Assembly (NCBI GenBank): GCA_036388855.1
Contig: DASVRA010000022.1
Span: 1-64,000, forward strand
Reading direction: 5' to 3'
Source of the DNA: DASVRA01 sp036388855
Lineage (GTDB): Bacteria; Pseudomonadota; Alphaproteobacteria; Caulobacterales; Caulobacteraceae
Length of the DNA stretch: 64,000 bases
Notes under the pieces: model-generated
Told to the model about the DNA's origin: nothing
The model's input: the letters and a program-made list of their open reading frames with translations, nothing else
Database searches by the model: none
Translations under genes and position numbers: made by a program
Shown: piece by piece, positions 37,107-45,038 of the stretch
Layout of the letters: each line of letters starts with the position of its first letter
How positions within the stretch are numbered: position 1 is the first letter of the stretch

Positions 37107-39389
37107 GTGGACCTGTCCTACGGCCGCATGAAGTCGCGCCTGCGCAAGCTCCGGCGCGACCCCGCCGCGTTCGCTGCGGACCTGCCGTGGCTCCCCGCCC
37201 GCACCGTCGCCACTGCCGCCCTGGCCGGCGTCACCAGCGCCGCCAGCGCCCTGGACCGTACCGAGGCCGCCGCCGCGCGCCACTGGCGCGAGCAGGCCGT
37301 GCGCCTGCGCCGACGCGCCGACGGGCTCTTCGCCTTCTCCGGACGCGATGGAAGCCCGCCAACGGCTTTCCCGGCGCTGGTCGAGATCACATCAGAGGGG
37401 CGCGGGCTGATCCTCTGCGCCTTCACCGCAGAGGGCGCGCTGAGCGCCGCCGAGGCCACCGCGGATGCTCCGGCCGTGCTGGCTCTGGCGGAGGCGGTCG
37501 AGGTCAGGGTTTACGCCACCGACGGCGGCGAACCTCCCGAGAGCCTGGACGCTGAGCCGATCACGCGCGCGGCTTGGCTGCGCCGGTTGCGCGCGCAGGG
37601 CGCGGCCTTGCCCGACGCCCTGGCGCGGGTCTGGCCAGCCGCCGAGCGGCGCCCCGCCGAGCCGTCGGCGGGGGCTTATAGCGGCTGGATCGCGCGCAAC
37701 GAACCATCCGGCGCGGACCATCTCCGCATCCGCCGCTGGATCGAGAGCTTGGACGGGCTCCCCCGGATTTCCGTGCTGATGCCCGTTCACGACCCGCAGC
37801 CGCGGCACCTGCGCGCCGCCATCGCCTCGGTCATGGCGCAGCTCTACGGCGGCTGGGAATTGTGCATCGCCGACGACGGTTCCCGCGCGCCCGGGGTGTC
37901 GGAAGCCTTGGCGGAGACCGCGGGCGACCCAAGGGTGCGCCTGGTCCGGCTCGGCGCCTCCCGGGGCGTCGCCGCCGCGACCAATGCGGCGTTGGAGCTG
38001 GCGACGGGCGAAGCCTGCCTGTTCCTCGACCATGACGACGTGCTGGTGCCGCACGCCCTGGCGCTGATCGCCGCGGAATTCGCGGGTCATCCCGAGGCGG
38101 TTGCCGTCTACACCGACGAAGACACCATCGACCTTGCCGACCGGCGATCGGCGCCGCTGTTCAAGCCGGACTTCGACGCAGAACGGCTGCTGGCGCAGAA
38201 CTACGTCAACCACGCCTTCGCCGTCCGCACGGGGCTGCTGCGCCGGCTGGGCGGCCTACGCCAGGGCGTCGAAGGCGCACAGGATCACGACCTGGCGCTG
38301 CGGGTGGCGGAGGCCGCGCCCGACGGCGTGCGCCACATCCCCCAGGTGCTCTACGGCTGGCGCGTCTACCCCGGCGGCGCCAGCCTGTCCCAACGGCGAG
38401 CGGAAGAGACGGCCCAGGCGCGGGCGCGGGCGGTACGGGACCACCTCGGGCGGACGGGCCAGTCCGGCGAAGTCAGCCTCGGCGCGCGCGGCTATACGGT
38501 CGTCCGCCGCCCGCTGTCCGAGCCAGTGCCGGCGGTGCTCGCCATCGTGCCGACGCGTGATCGCCCGGGCCTGCTGGCGGCCTGCGCCGCCGGCTTGTTG
38601 CGGCAGACCCATTACCCGGCGCTGAAGCTGCGCATTGTCGACAACGGCAGCCGTGATCCCGAGACACTGGCGTTGCTGGAGCAACTAGGCGCCGAGCCCC
38701 GGGTCGAGGTCATGCGCGTCGACCAGCCGTTCAACTTCTCCGCTCTGAACAACGCCGCCGCCAGAGGCGCGAAAGCCGACCTGCTGCTGTTCCTCAACGA
38801 CGACGTGCTGGCGGCGGAGCCCGGCTGGCTAAGGCTCATGGTCTCGGAGGCGGCGCGGCCGGAGATCGGCGCGGTCGGCGCCAAGCTGTTCTACCCCGAT
38901 GGCCGCCTGCAGCACGCCGGGGTGGTCACGGGGCTGGGGCCGCAGGGGGTGGCCGGTCACGAATTCCGCGGCCAGCCTGGCGACACGACGGGGCCGCAGA
39001 GCCGGCTGCTGGTGCAGCGGGAGGTCACCGCCGTCACCGCCGCCTGCATGGTGCTGGAGCGGCGCAAGTTCGAGCAGGTCGGCGGCTTCGACGAGGCCCT
39101 GGCGGTGGCGTTCAACGATGTCGACCTGTGCCTGAAGCTGCGCCGCGCCGGCTACCGGAACCTATGGACGCCGCACGCGCGGCTGATCCACGCCGAGTCG
39201 GCCACGCGCGGGTCGGACCGGTCGCCGGAGCGGGCCGCGGCCTTCGCCGAGGAAGCGCGGCAGATGCGCGAGCGCTGGGGCGAAGCGCTCACGAACGACC
39301 CCTATCATAGCCCCAACCTCAGCCTTGAGGATGAGAGTTTCGCCCTTGCCGCACGGAGCCGCGCGGCAAGGGCGTGGGCCACAAGCTAG
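37107..39389 (+). CDS. Tandem-domain GT2 glycosyltransferase
   Basis: A 760-residue cytoplasmic glycosyltransferase with two GT-A catalytic domains. The first runs from about residue 221 (ISVLMPVHDPQPRHLRAAIA) with metal-binding LFLDHDDVLVPHAL near 306. The second runs from about 475 (AVLAIVPTRDRPGLLAACAA) with LLLFLNDDVLAAEPGW near 563 and GGFDEALAVAFNDVDLCLKL near 655. About 220 N-terminal residues form a separate region with no known motif. GTG 37107. Dual GT2 enzymes of this kind often build alternating polysaccharide repeats. Confidence 0.9.
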   Translation: MDLSYGRMKSRLRKLRRDPAAFAADLPWLPARTVATAALAGVTSAASALDRTEAAAARHWREQAVRLRRRADGLFAFSGRDGSPPTAFPALVEITSEGRGLILCAFTAEGALSAAEATADAPAVLALAEAVEVRVYATDGGEPPESLDAEPITRAAWLRRLRAQGAALPDALARVWPAAERRPAEPSAGAYSGWIARNEPSGADHLRIRRWIESLDGLPRISVLMPVHDPQPRHLRAAIASVMAQLYGGWELCIADDGSRAPGVSEALAETAGDPRVRLVRLGASRGVAAATNAALELATGEACLFLDHDDVLVPHALALIAAEFAGHPEAVAVYTDEDTIDLADRRSAPLFKPDFDAERLLAQNYVNHAFAVRTGLLRRLGGLRQGVEGAQDHDLALRVAEAAPDGVRHIPQVLYGWRVYPGGASLSQRRAEETAQARARAVRDHLGRTGQSGEVSLGARGYTVVRRPLSEPVPAVLAIVPTRDRPGLLAACAAGLLRQTHYPALKLRIVDNGSRDPETLALLEQLGAEPRVEVMRVDQPFNFSALNNAAARGAKADLLLFLNDDVLAAEPGWLRLMVSEAARPEIGAVGAKLFYPDGRLQHAGVVTGLGPQGVAGHEFRGQPGDTTGPQSRLLVQREVTAVTAACMVLERRKFEQVGGFDEALAVAFNDVDLCLKLRRAGYRNLWTPHARLIHAESATRGSDRSPERAAAFAEEARQMRERWGEALTNDPYHSPNLSLEDESFALAARSRAARAWATS

Positions 39390-39390
39390 G

Positions 39391-41223
39391 TCAATTACAC
39401 GTCGTCACGCCCGTTGCGCTGGTGGTGCAGGTGCGGGTGCCGCTGTCCTCGGTCAGGCGGAGCACCGTCCCGGCGGTCACCGCGGTCTGGAACAGGATTT
39501 GGCTGATGTCCTTGGCGAACTGCAGCCACTGCGAAGCCACCTTGGGCACCACCACCACATTGTCGCCCGGGCCAGGCTGGGTGCCGCGGCCGCCCACTTC
39601 GGCGGAACCATCCGGGTGGCGGATGACGATGCGCTTGGTGTTGGCGCTGGGGGTGAAGCCGCCGGCGCGGCCGACGTAGTCAGTCACCTTGGAGCCCCGG
39701 GCGAAGGCCAGGCCGCCGGGGTTCAGCACCTCGCCCGAAACCAGCACCACGTCCGAGCGGCGCGGCAGCACCACGGTGTCGCCGTCGAGCAGCCGCACGT
39801 CGTTGAACTGGCCGTTGGTGTAGACCGCGACATTGCCCTCCGGCTGCACCTGGCGGGCGACAGCGATGAAGTCGCGCAGCAATTGGCCTTGAGCCTGGGC
39901 CAGCGCCGCCTGCTCAGGGGAATAGGCCGGCAGAGTCGCGAGCTGCTTTTGCAGGTTGTAGAGGGACTCGTCGATGGCGCGGCGCTGCTCGGCGGCGACG
40001 CCGGGCCGGCGGATGTGCACGAAGCGAGGTTCAACGTCGCTGTTGGCCAGGTCGACCTGGGCCAGCAGTTGGCTGAGCGTGGAGTTGCGCGGCAGCACCA
40101 CCACGTTGGGCCCGCGCACTTCGCCCTGCAGGATGATGGTCACCACCTCGTTGAAGACGTCCGAGCGCAGGTCGACGTGGTCGCCGTCGCGCAGGATGAC
40201 GCGGCGAAAGTCCTGGAGCGTGTAGTAGGCCGACTGTGGTCCCCCGCCGCGGAACCCGCGCAGGGCCACGCTGGTGACGTTCGCCTCCGGCCGGGCCAGC
40301 GGCAGCAGGTCCGCGCCCGTCATCGTCGGCGCGCCCCTCGGCGCCTCGAAGGCAAATGCGTTGCGGCCAAGGCCGGTGACCCCGACCATGGCGCCGCGCG
40401 GAGCCACCACGACCACGTCGCCGTCACGGAAGCGCAGCGGCTGGGTCTGTCCGGCCAGCAGGAAGTCGTAGAGGTCGTAGGTGGCAATGGGCGCGCCGTT
40501 GCGCTGGACCGTCACGTTGCGGAAGCTGCCCCGCGCGGGGTCCACGCCGCCGGCCTGGGACAGGAAGAACAGGACCGTGTCCTGGGGGCCGCCGAGGTAG
40601 CGGCCCGGCCGCAGCACGTCGCCGGTGACGAACACGCCGATGGAGCCGGCCTGGACGATGGAGGCGTAGACGCCCACGGCGGGGGTGTAGAAGGTCTGCA
40701 CCCGCGCGGAGATGGCCGACTGCAGCTGGCTGGCCTGCAGCCCGCCCACGTGCACGGGTCCGACCGAGGGCACGAACACGTTGCCGGCCGCATCCACCGG
40801 CTGCACGCCCGAGACGTTGATCGCGCCGTAGATGTTGATCGAGATCTGGTCGCCCGGCTGGATCACATAGTCCGGCCGGTCGCCCGGCCGGGTGCCGGCG
40901 TAGGCGCCGGTGAACAGCTCGGTGCCGAACACCGGCACGACCACGCCGTCGGCCAGGGTGATGAACCCGCCGGTTGAGTTGGCGGTCGCCACCTGCCCAG
41001 GCGCGGTGGGGCTGCCCGCCACCGGTTGCGAGGGCGTCGGAATCTGCGGCGCGGTGGTGAAGGGCGTCGTCGGCGCCTGGGCCGGCGCGGCCTGGATCGG
41101 CGCCGACTGGGTCTGGGCCGATTGTTGCTGTTGCTGCAGCAACTGCGCCTGGGTGGCGGTCTGGGCGGACGCCGCCCCTCCCACGAAGAAGGCCAGAGCG
41201 GCCGCGAGGGCTAGGATGCGCAT
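39391..41223 (-). CDS. Polysaccharide export outer-membrane protein (Wza/KpsD type, SLBB)
   Basis: A 610-residue secreted protein (signal MRILALAAALAFFVGGAASAQ) forming the periplasmic and outer-membrane channel for capsule export. A Gln/Pro/Ala-rich stretch (about 22-85) precedes the Poly_export domain (YVIQPGDQISINIYGAINVS near 126). Several SLBB-like beta-grasp units follow (AGGVDPARGSFRNVTVQRNG; LLDGDTVVLPRRSDVVLVSG; GRAGGFTPSANTKRIVIRHP). No lipobox Cys was seen at the N-terminus, unlike Wza. It is transcribed with kpsE-like, kpsT and kpsM genes. Confidence 0.88.
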   Translation of the reverse strand: MRILALAAALAFFVGGAASAQTATQAQLLQQQQQSAQTQSAPIQAAPAQAPTTPFTTAPQIPTPSQPVAGSPTAPGQVATANSTGGFITLADGVVVPVFGTELFTGAYAGTRPGDRPDYVIQPGDQISINIYGAINVSGVQPVDAAGNVFVPSVGPVHVGGLQASQLQSAISARVQTFYTPAVGVYASIVQAGSIGVFVTGDVLRPGRYLGGPQDTVLFFLSQAGGVDPARGSFRNVTVQRNGAPIATYDLYDFLLAGQTQPLRFRDGDVVVVAPRGAMVGVTGLGRNAFAFEAPRGAPTMTGADLLPLARPEANVTSVALRGFRGGGPQSAYYTLQDFRRVILRDGDHVDLRSDVFNEVVTIILQGEVRGPNVVVLPRNSTLSQLLAQVDLANSDVEPRFVHIRRPGVAAEQRRAIDESLYNLQKQLATLPAYSPEQAALAQAQGQLLRDFIAVARQVQPEGNVAVYTNGQFNDVRLLDGDTVVLPRRSDVVLVSGEVLNPGGLAFARGSKVTDYVGRAGGFTPSANTKRIVIRHPDGSAEVGGRGTQPGPGDNVVVVPKVASQWLQFAKDISQILFQTAVTAGTVLRLTEDSGTRTCTTSATGVTTCN

Positions 41224-41226
41224 GGA

Positions 41227-42408
41227 TCAGAATCCCTGGTGGTCGCGCACGCCCGCGATCACGAGCGCGATGATGGCATAGGCGGCCATGGCGGCGAGAA
41301 TGGCTTCGAGGAAGTTCAGCGGCCGGTTCGGCAGCGTGGCCTCATCGGGATAGCTGGGGTTGGTCACGCGCACCAGGAACCGCTCACGCTGGCTGGCGAC
41401 GGTGCGGGCCTGGTCGTAGCTTTCCAGCGCGGCCACCAGCCGCCTCTGGGCGTATTCGCTCTGCACCGCGAAGCCTTCGTACTCGTAGAGCCGGCTGGCG
41501 ATGGTGTTGGGCTGGGACGTGCCGGCCAGCCGCTGGCGCTCGACCGCCACCTGGCGCTGCAGCGCCGCCACCCGCGCCTGGAGCTGGCGCATCTGCGGCG
41601 CGTTGGGCGTGGAGTAGGTGCCGACCTGCGCCATCTCCGCATTGGCGGTCAGCAGCTGCTGCTCCAGCGAGTGGATGGTGCCGCTGGTGGTGCTGGCGTT
41701 GGTGCTCGGGTCCACCAGGCCCGTGGCGCTGCGGTAGCGGACCATGTTGAGCCGCGCCTGGCGCACGTCGTTTTCGGCCTTGAGCAGCTCCCGCTCGGCA
41801 GACCGCAGGGTATCGGAGCGGATCCGCGCCGACAGGTTGTCCACGTACTCGGAAGTCAGCTGCAGGATTGTTTCGGAAATCCGGTTCGACGTCCTGGCGT
41901 CGAAGGCGCGCACCTCCACCCGGGTGATGAAGGAGTCGCGGTCCGGCCGCACGAGCACCTTGCCGCGGTAGAAGCGCAGGAAGTCCTCGGTGCTAGCGTT
42001 AGGGGACAGATGGTTGAACGGGTCGAGCCTGGGCGCCGAATAGTGGGCCTTCAGGTTCAGGCGCTTCTGCAGGGCGGCCAGCATCTCGGGCGAGCGGATG
42101 TAGTCCTCCACCTCCGCCACCTCCGAGAGGTCGCTGGTGCCCGCGCCGCCGGTGATGCTGGTGATCAGAGAGGGCGTGGGGCTCTGCGTGCGGCCGCGGA
42201 TCGAGAAGCTGGTGTTGGAGACGTAGATCGGCGCAGCGATGAAGAAGAAGTAGATCGCCGCGAGCACGGCGACCACCGCCATGTACAGCAGGAACGGCCG
42301 GCTGCCGCCGATGGACTTCAGCCGCGCGCCTACGTCCGCGGCCACCTGATTGGCGGCCGAGCGGCGGGGCGGCGGCGGCTCCTGCTCGTAAGCACGTTCG
42401 TCGGTCAT
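41227..42408 (-). CDS. kpsE: Capsule export inner-membrane protein, KpsE type
   Basis: A 393-residue polysaccharide co-polymerase-like protein. One transmembrane segment sits near residues 38-60 (FLLYMAVVAVLAAIYFFFIA) and another at the C-terminus (EAILAAMAAYAIIALVIAGV). Between them is a periplasmic domain with long coiled coils (about 185-320, for example RSAERELLKAENDVRQARLN). KpsE links the KpsMT transporter to the outer-membrane channel. Its ATG directly abuts the kpsT stop; the exporter gene follows after three bases. Confidence 0.87.
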   Translation of the reverse strand: MTDERAYEQEPPPPRRSAANQVAADVGARLKSIGGSRPFLLYMAVVAVLAAIYFFFIAAPIYVSNTSFSIRGRTQSPTPSLITSITGGAGTSDLSEVAEVEDYIRSPEMLAALQKRLNLKAHYSAPRLDPFNHLSPNASTEDFLRFYRGKVLVRPDRDSFITRVEVRAFDARTSNRISETILQLTSEYVDNLSARIRSDTLRSAERELLKAENDVRQARLNMVRYRSATGLVDPSTNASTTSGTIHSLEQQLLTANAEMAQVGTYSTPNAPQMRQLQARVAALQRQVAVERQRLAGTSQPNTIASRLYEYEGFAVQSEYAQRRLVAALESYDQARTVASQRERFLVRVTNPSYPDEATLPNRPLNFLEAILAAMAAYAIIALVIAGVRDHQGF

Positions 42409-43086
42409 CTAAAGGTCCATCCCTCTGGCCTGGCCGCTGAGCTCTTCCGCATACTGCTTCACTCGCCGCTGCACGTCATCGGTGATTTCCGGCCGCGGGC
42501 CGCCCAGCACCACCAGTCGGTCGCACAGCCGGGTGACTTCCTTCAAGTTATGAGTGACCAGCAGCAGGCTCGAACGCTTGCGCCGCTCCTCGAGCGCCTC
42601 CTGGGCCTTGGCCCTGAACCGGGCGTCCCCCGCCGACATGCCCTCGTCCACCAGCAGGCAGTCGAAATCAATCGCCATGGACAGGGCGAAGGCAAGGCGC
42701 GCGCGCATGCCTGACGAGTAGCTCTTCAGCGGCCAGTCCATGAACTTGCCCAGTTCGGACCATTCGGCCGCGTAACGTGTGACATGTTCCGGGTCGCGCC
42801 CGTACAGCCGGGCCATGAAGCGGCAGTTGACCACCCCGGTAAGGTTGGGACTCAAGCCCCCCGAATAGCCCAATGGCCAGGAGACCGACATGCTCCGCCG
42901 GATGTAGCCGGTGTCGGGGTGCAGGCTTCCGGCGATCAGCCGCAGCAGCGTCGTCTTGCCCGCGCCGTTGGGGCCGATCACGCCCCAGTTCACGCCGGGC
43001 TCCACCACCCAGTTGAAGTTCTTGAAGACCGTGTGCTTGCGCCCGAGGGTGACGAAGGTCTTGGAAAGGTTGGCGACCTCGATCAT
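42409..43086 (-). CDS. kpsT: Capsule exporter ATP-binding protein KpsT
   Basis: A 225-residue ATPase powering export of the lipid-linked capsule polymer. Walker A is GPNGAGKTTLLRL, the signature is the family-typical YSSGMRARLAFALSMA and Walker B is FDCLLVDEGMSAGD, followed by LLLVTHNLKEV. The ATG at 43086 overlaps the kpsM stop (ATGA). SSGM instead of LSGG is normal for KpsT/Wzt ATPases. Confidence 0.94.
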   Translation of the reverse strand: MIEVANLSKTFVTLGRKHTVFKNFNWVVEPGVNWGVIGPNGAGKTTLLRLIAGSLHPDTGYIRRSMSVSWPLGYSGGLSPNLTGVVNCRFMARLYGRDPEHVTRYAAEWSELGKFMDWPLKSYSSGMRARLAFALSMAIDFDCLLVDEGMSAGDARFRAKAQEALEERRKRSSLLLVTHNLKEVTRLCDRLVVLGGPRPEITDDVQRRVKQYAEELSGQARGMDL

Positions 43087-43871
43087 GGCGCGATGTACCG
43101 CCGCGTCGCCCGCTCCAGCACCAAGCCAGCCGCCGTCAGCCCCACGGCACAGGCAATCACGTAGCCGGGGCTGAACACCGGCGACTGATAGGTCGGGTGC
43201 CAAAGCTCGCGGGCCATGTCGATGGCGCGAAACATCGGGTTCCAGGAGAAATACGGCAGCAGCCACACCGGCGTCAGCGCCGCGGCGTGCAGGATTCCCG
43301 AAGCGAAGCCGCCGAGGCGCCGGATCGGCGAGGTCAGGTCTTCGAACACCGGCAGCACGCGGCGTATGGCGCCCGCCACCAGTCCGATTCCCATCCCCAG
43401 CCACAGGCAGGCCCAGTAGACCAGAAGCACGCCCCATGGATCGGCCGGCAACTCCAAGCCGCCGAAGATCATGAACCCGATCACGATCACGAACATCGCG
43501 GCGGTCTGCGCACAGAACTCCAGCACCACCCGCGCAATGATCAGGTCCAGCAGGGTGATCTGCGGGAACATCAGCAGGCCGCCGCTCGCCCCGGAGCTGC
43601 GCGCCATGTCGCTCCACATGCCCTGGAAGGCGATCCAGAACGGGTAGCCGGTGATCAGGAACACCATCAGCGGCAGGTTGGGCGGCGCCATCCGGCTGCG
43701 GACGGTGAAGATCAGCAGCAGGCCCAGGACCGTGATGATCGGGTAGAGCAGGAACCACAGCAGCCCCAGGCGCGACTGGCCATAGCGCGCGCTCAGGTCG
43801 CGCAGCACCAGCGCCTTGATCACCCGCACCTGGAACTTCCAGGCGGGCTGCTTGGCGGTCAGGTCTGTCAT
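43083..43871 (-). CDS. kpsM: Capsule exporter permease KpsM
   Basis: A 262-residue ABC-2 type inner-membrane permease that moves the polysaccharide to the periplasm with KpsT. About six hydrophobic helices are visible. The N-terminus shows the typical RDLSARYGQSRLGLLWFLLY, followed by LPLMVFLITGYPFWIAFQ. The loop WNPMFRAIDMARELWHPTYQ is also characteristic of capsule permeases. It is the first gene of kpsM-T-E-exporter; 117 non-coding bases upstream probably contain the operon promoter. Confidence 0.93.
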   Translation of the reverse strand: MTDLTAKQPAWKFQVRVIKALVLRDLSARYGQSRLGLLWFLLYPIITVLGLLLIFTVRSRMAPPNLPLMVFLITGYPFWIAFQGMWSDMARSSGASGGLLMFPQITLLDLIIARVVLEFCAQTAAMFVIVIGFMIFGGLELPADPWGVLLVYWACLWLGMGIGLVAGAIRRVLPVFEDLTSPIRRLGGFASGILHAAALTPVWLLPYFSWNPMFRAIDMARELWHPTYQSPVFSPGYVIACAVGLTAAGLVLERATRRYIAP

Positions 43872-43988
43872 GGGACTAGGAGCACGCGCGCACTGGCCTT
43901 CTGTGATGCGAGCGCCCCCGCTCGCCCGCGTCCCCTCTGGCGCGGTTCGTGGCCTTCTACATCCTTCACCACATCCGCCCGGTTTCGG

Positions 43989-45038
43989 CTAGCCCTTTCT
44001 GGCCCGCAGGTCCGCCTTGATCTGCGCCAGGATGCGTGGCGTGGCGTCGCCCTCCATCACGCGGGCGGCGAGGAAAGGCCGCATGTCCGGCGCGCTATCC
44101 ATGGAAGAGGCCGCGAACGCCAGCCACTCCTCGGGCCCCTCCAGCACCGGCAGGCCCGCGTAGGCAGGCCCGCCGCGAACGGCGAGGCTCACGGGCCGGT
44201 TCAGCTGTAGGGCGTCGAGCGCGACGGTGGACGGCGTGGTGATCACCCGCCGGCACTGCATGACGGCCGTACTCACGCCTGAAACCTGGCCGCGAAGCGC
44301 CGCCGCGCTCTGCACCGTCAAGCTGGAATGCAGACGTGCAAAGCCGGCCAGGCCGTTGCTCCACCCCCCGGCGGGGTGGGGGCGGACGAGGGTCCTCACC
44401 CCCTCCCGGGCCAGCGCTTCCACGCCCGCGCGGAACGTCTGCCTGTCGCCGGCGGTGTAGCGGTCCGCGTGGAGGTTCTCGAACACCCCGACCTCATAAG
44501 TGGGAGGGGCCGGGGCCGGGGCATCCATCATCGGGCGGCCGACATGGCTGAGCTTTGGCCGGGTGTCGGCAGGGGTTTCCGGAGGAATGGCGCCGGAGGG
44601 AAACCAGCAGAATACCCTGGACGACGCGAAACGGTGGTTAGCCTCCGGTCCATTCAGCCCCACGTTCTCGAGGCCGTGCTGAAGCGTGAAGGCGGCCAGC
44701 CCACCCGCCTCCGCCCGCGCCGCGAGCGCATGGGCCGCGGCGTGGGCGGGATGGCTGCTTTCCGCGGCGCTCAGCACAGCCGCCTGTCCCCGCAGGCCAG
44801 GCGCCCGACCGGCGATCACTTCGGCACGCCTCACCCAACTGAACCCGAGGCGATGGCGCGTCAGCAGAGCCTCGGTCCGCGGGCTCTCCCGGGCCAGCCA
44901 TCTCGAGACCACCACCCGGGGCTCCAGATCGGCGTCGTCGCGCATCGCCGCCAGCACGGGAAGCAGAGTGTCGATGTCCTGGACCAAGTCGATGAACACC
45001 AGCACCCGCGCGCGGCCGCGCCGGCGCGAAAGCTTCAC
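43989..45038 (-). CDS. Capsule-locus protein, possible GT-B-fold transferase
   Basis: A 349-residue protein starting at GTG 45038, which overlaps the stop of the upstream gene. It opens VLVFIDLVQDIDTLLPVLAA. In the middle are AFTLQHGLENVGLNG and YEVGVFENLHADRYTAGDRQ; later TLVRPHPAGGWSNG and VITTPSTVALDALQLNRPVS follow. The RPHP and TTPSTVALDA motifs recall the C-terminal domains of CDP-glycerol glycerophosphotransferase-like and Kdo transferase-like enzymes. The substrate is unknown; it could transfer a sugar, polyol phosphate or similar group. Confidence 0.6.
   Translation of the reverse strand: MKLSRRRGRARVLVFIDLVQDIDTLLPVLAAMRDDADLEPRVVVSRWLARESPRTEALLTRHRLGFSWVRRAEVIAGRAPGLRGQAAVLSAAESSHPAHAAAHALAARAEAGGLAAFTLQHGLENVGLNGPEANHRFASSRVFCWFPSGAIPPETPADTRPKLSHVGRPMMDAPAPAPPTYEVGVFENLHADRYTAGDRQTFRAGVEALAREGVRTLVRPHPAGGWSNGLAGFARLHSSLTVQSAAALRGQVSGVSTAVMQCRRVITTPSTVALDALQLNRPVSLAVRGGPAYAGLPVLEGPEEWLAFAASSMDSAPDMRPFLAARVMEGDATPRILAQIKADLRARKG

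Noticed and set aside
41239..42714. A 491-codon + strand frame opposite kpsE/kpsT
   Set aside because: No domain or ribosome site; shadow of the kps operon.
42409..43086. Missing LSGG signature in the ATPase, suggesting a defect
   Set aside because: YSSGM at this place is the normal form in KpsT/Wzt-type ATPases.
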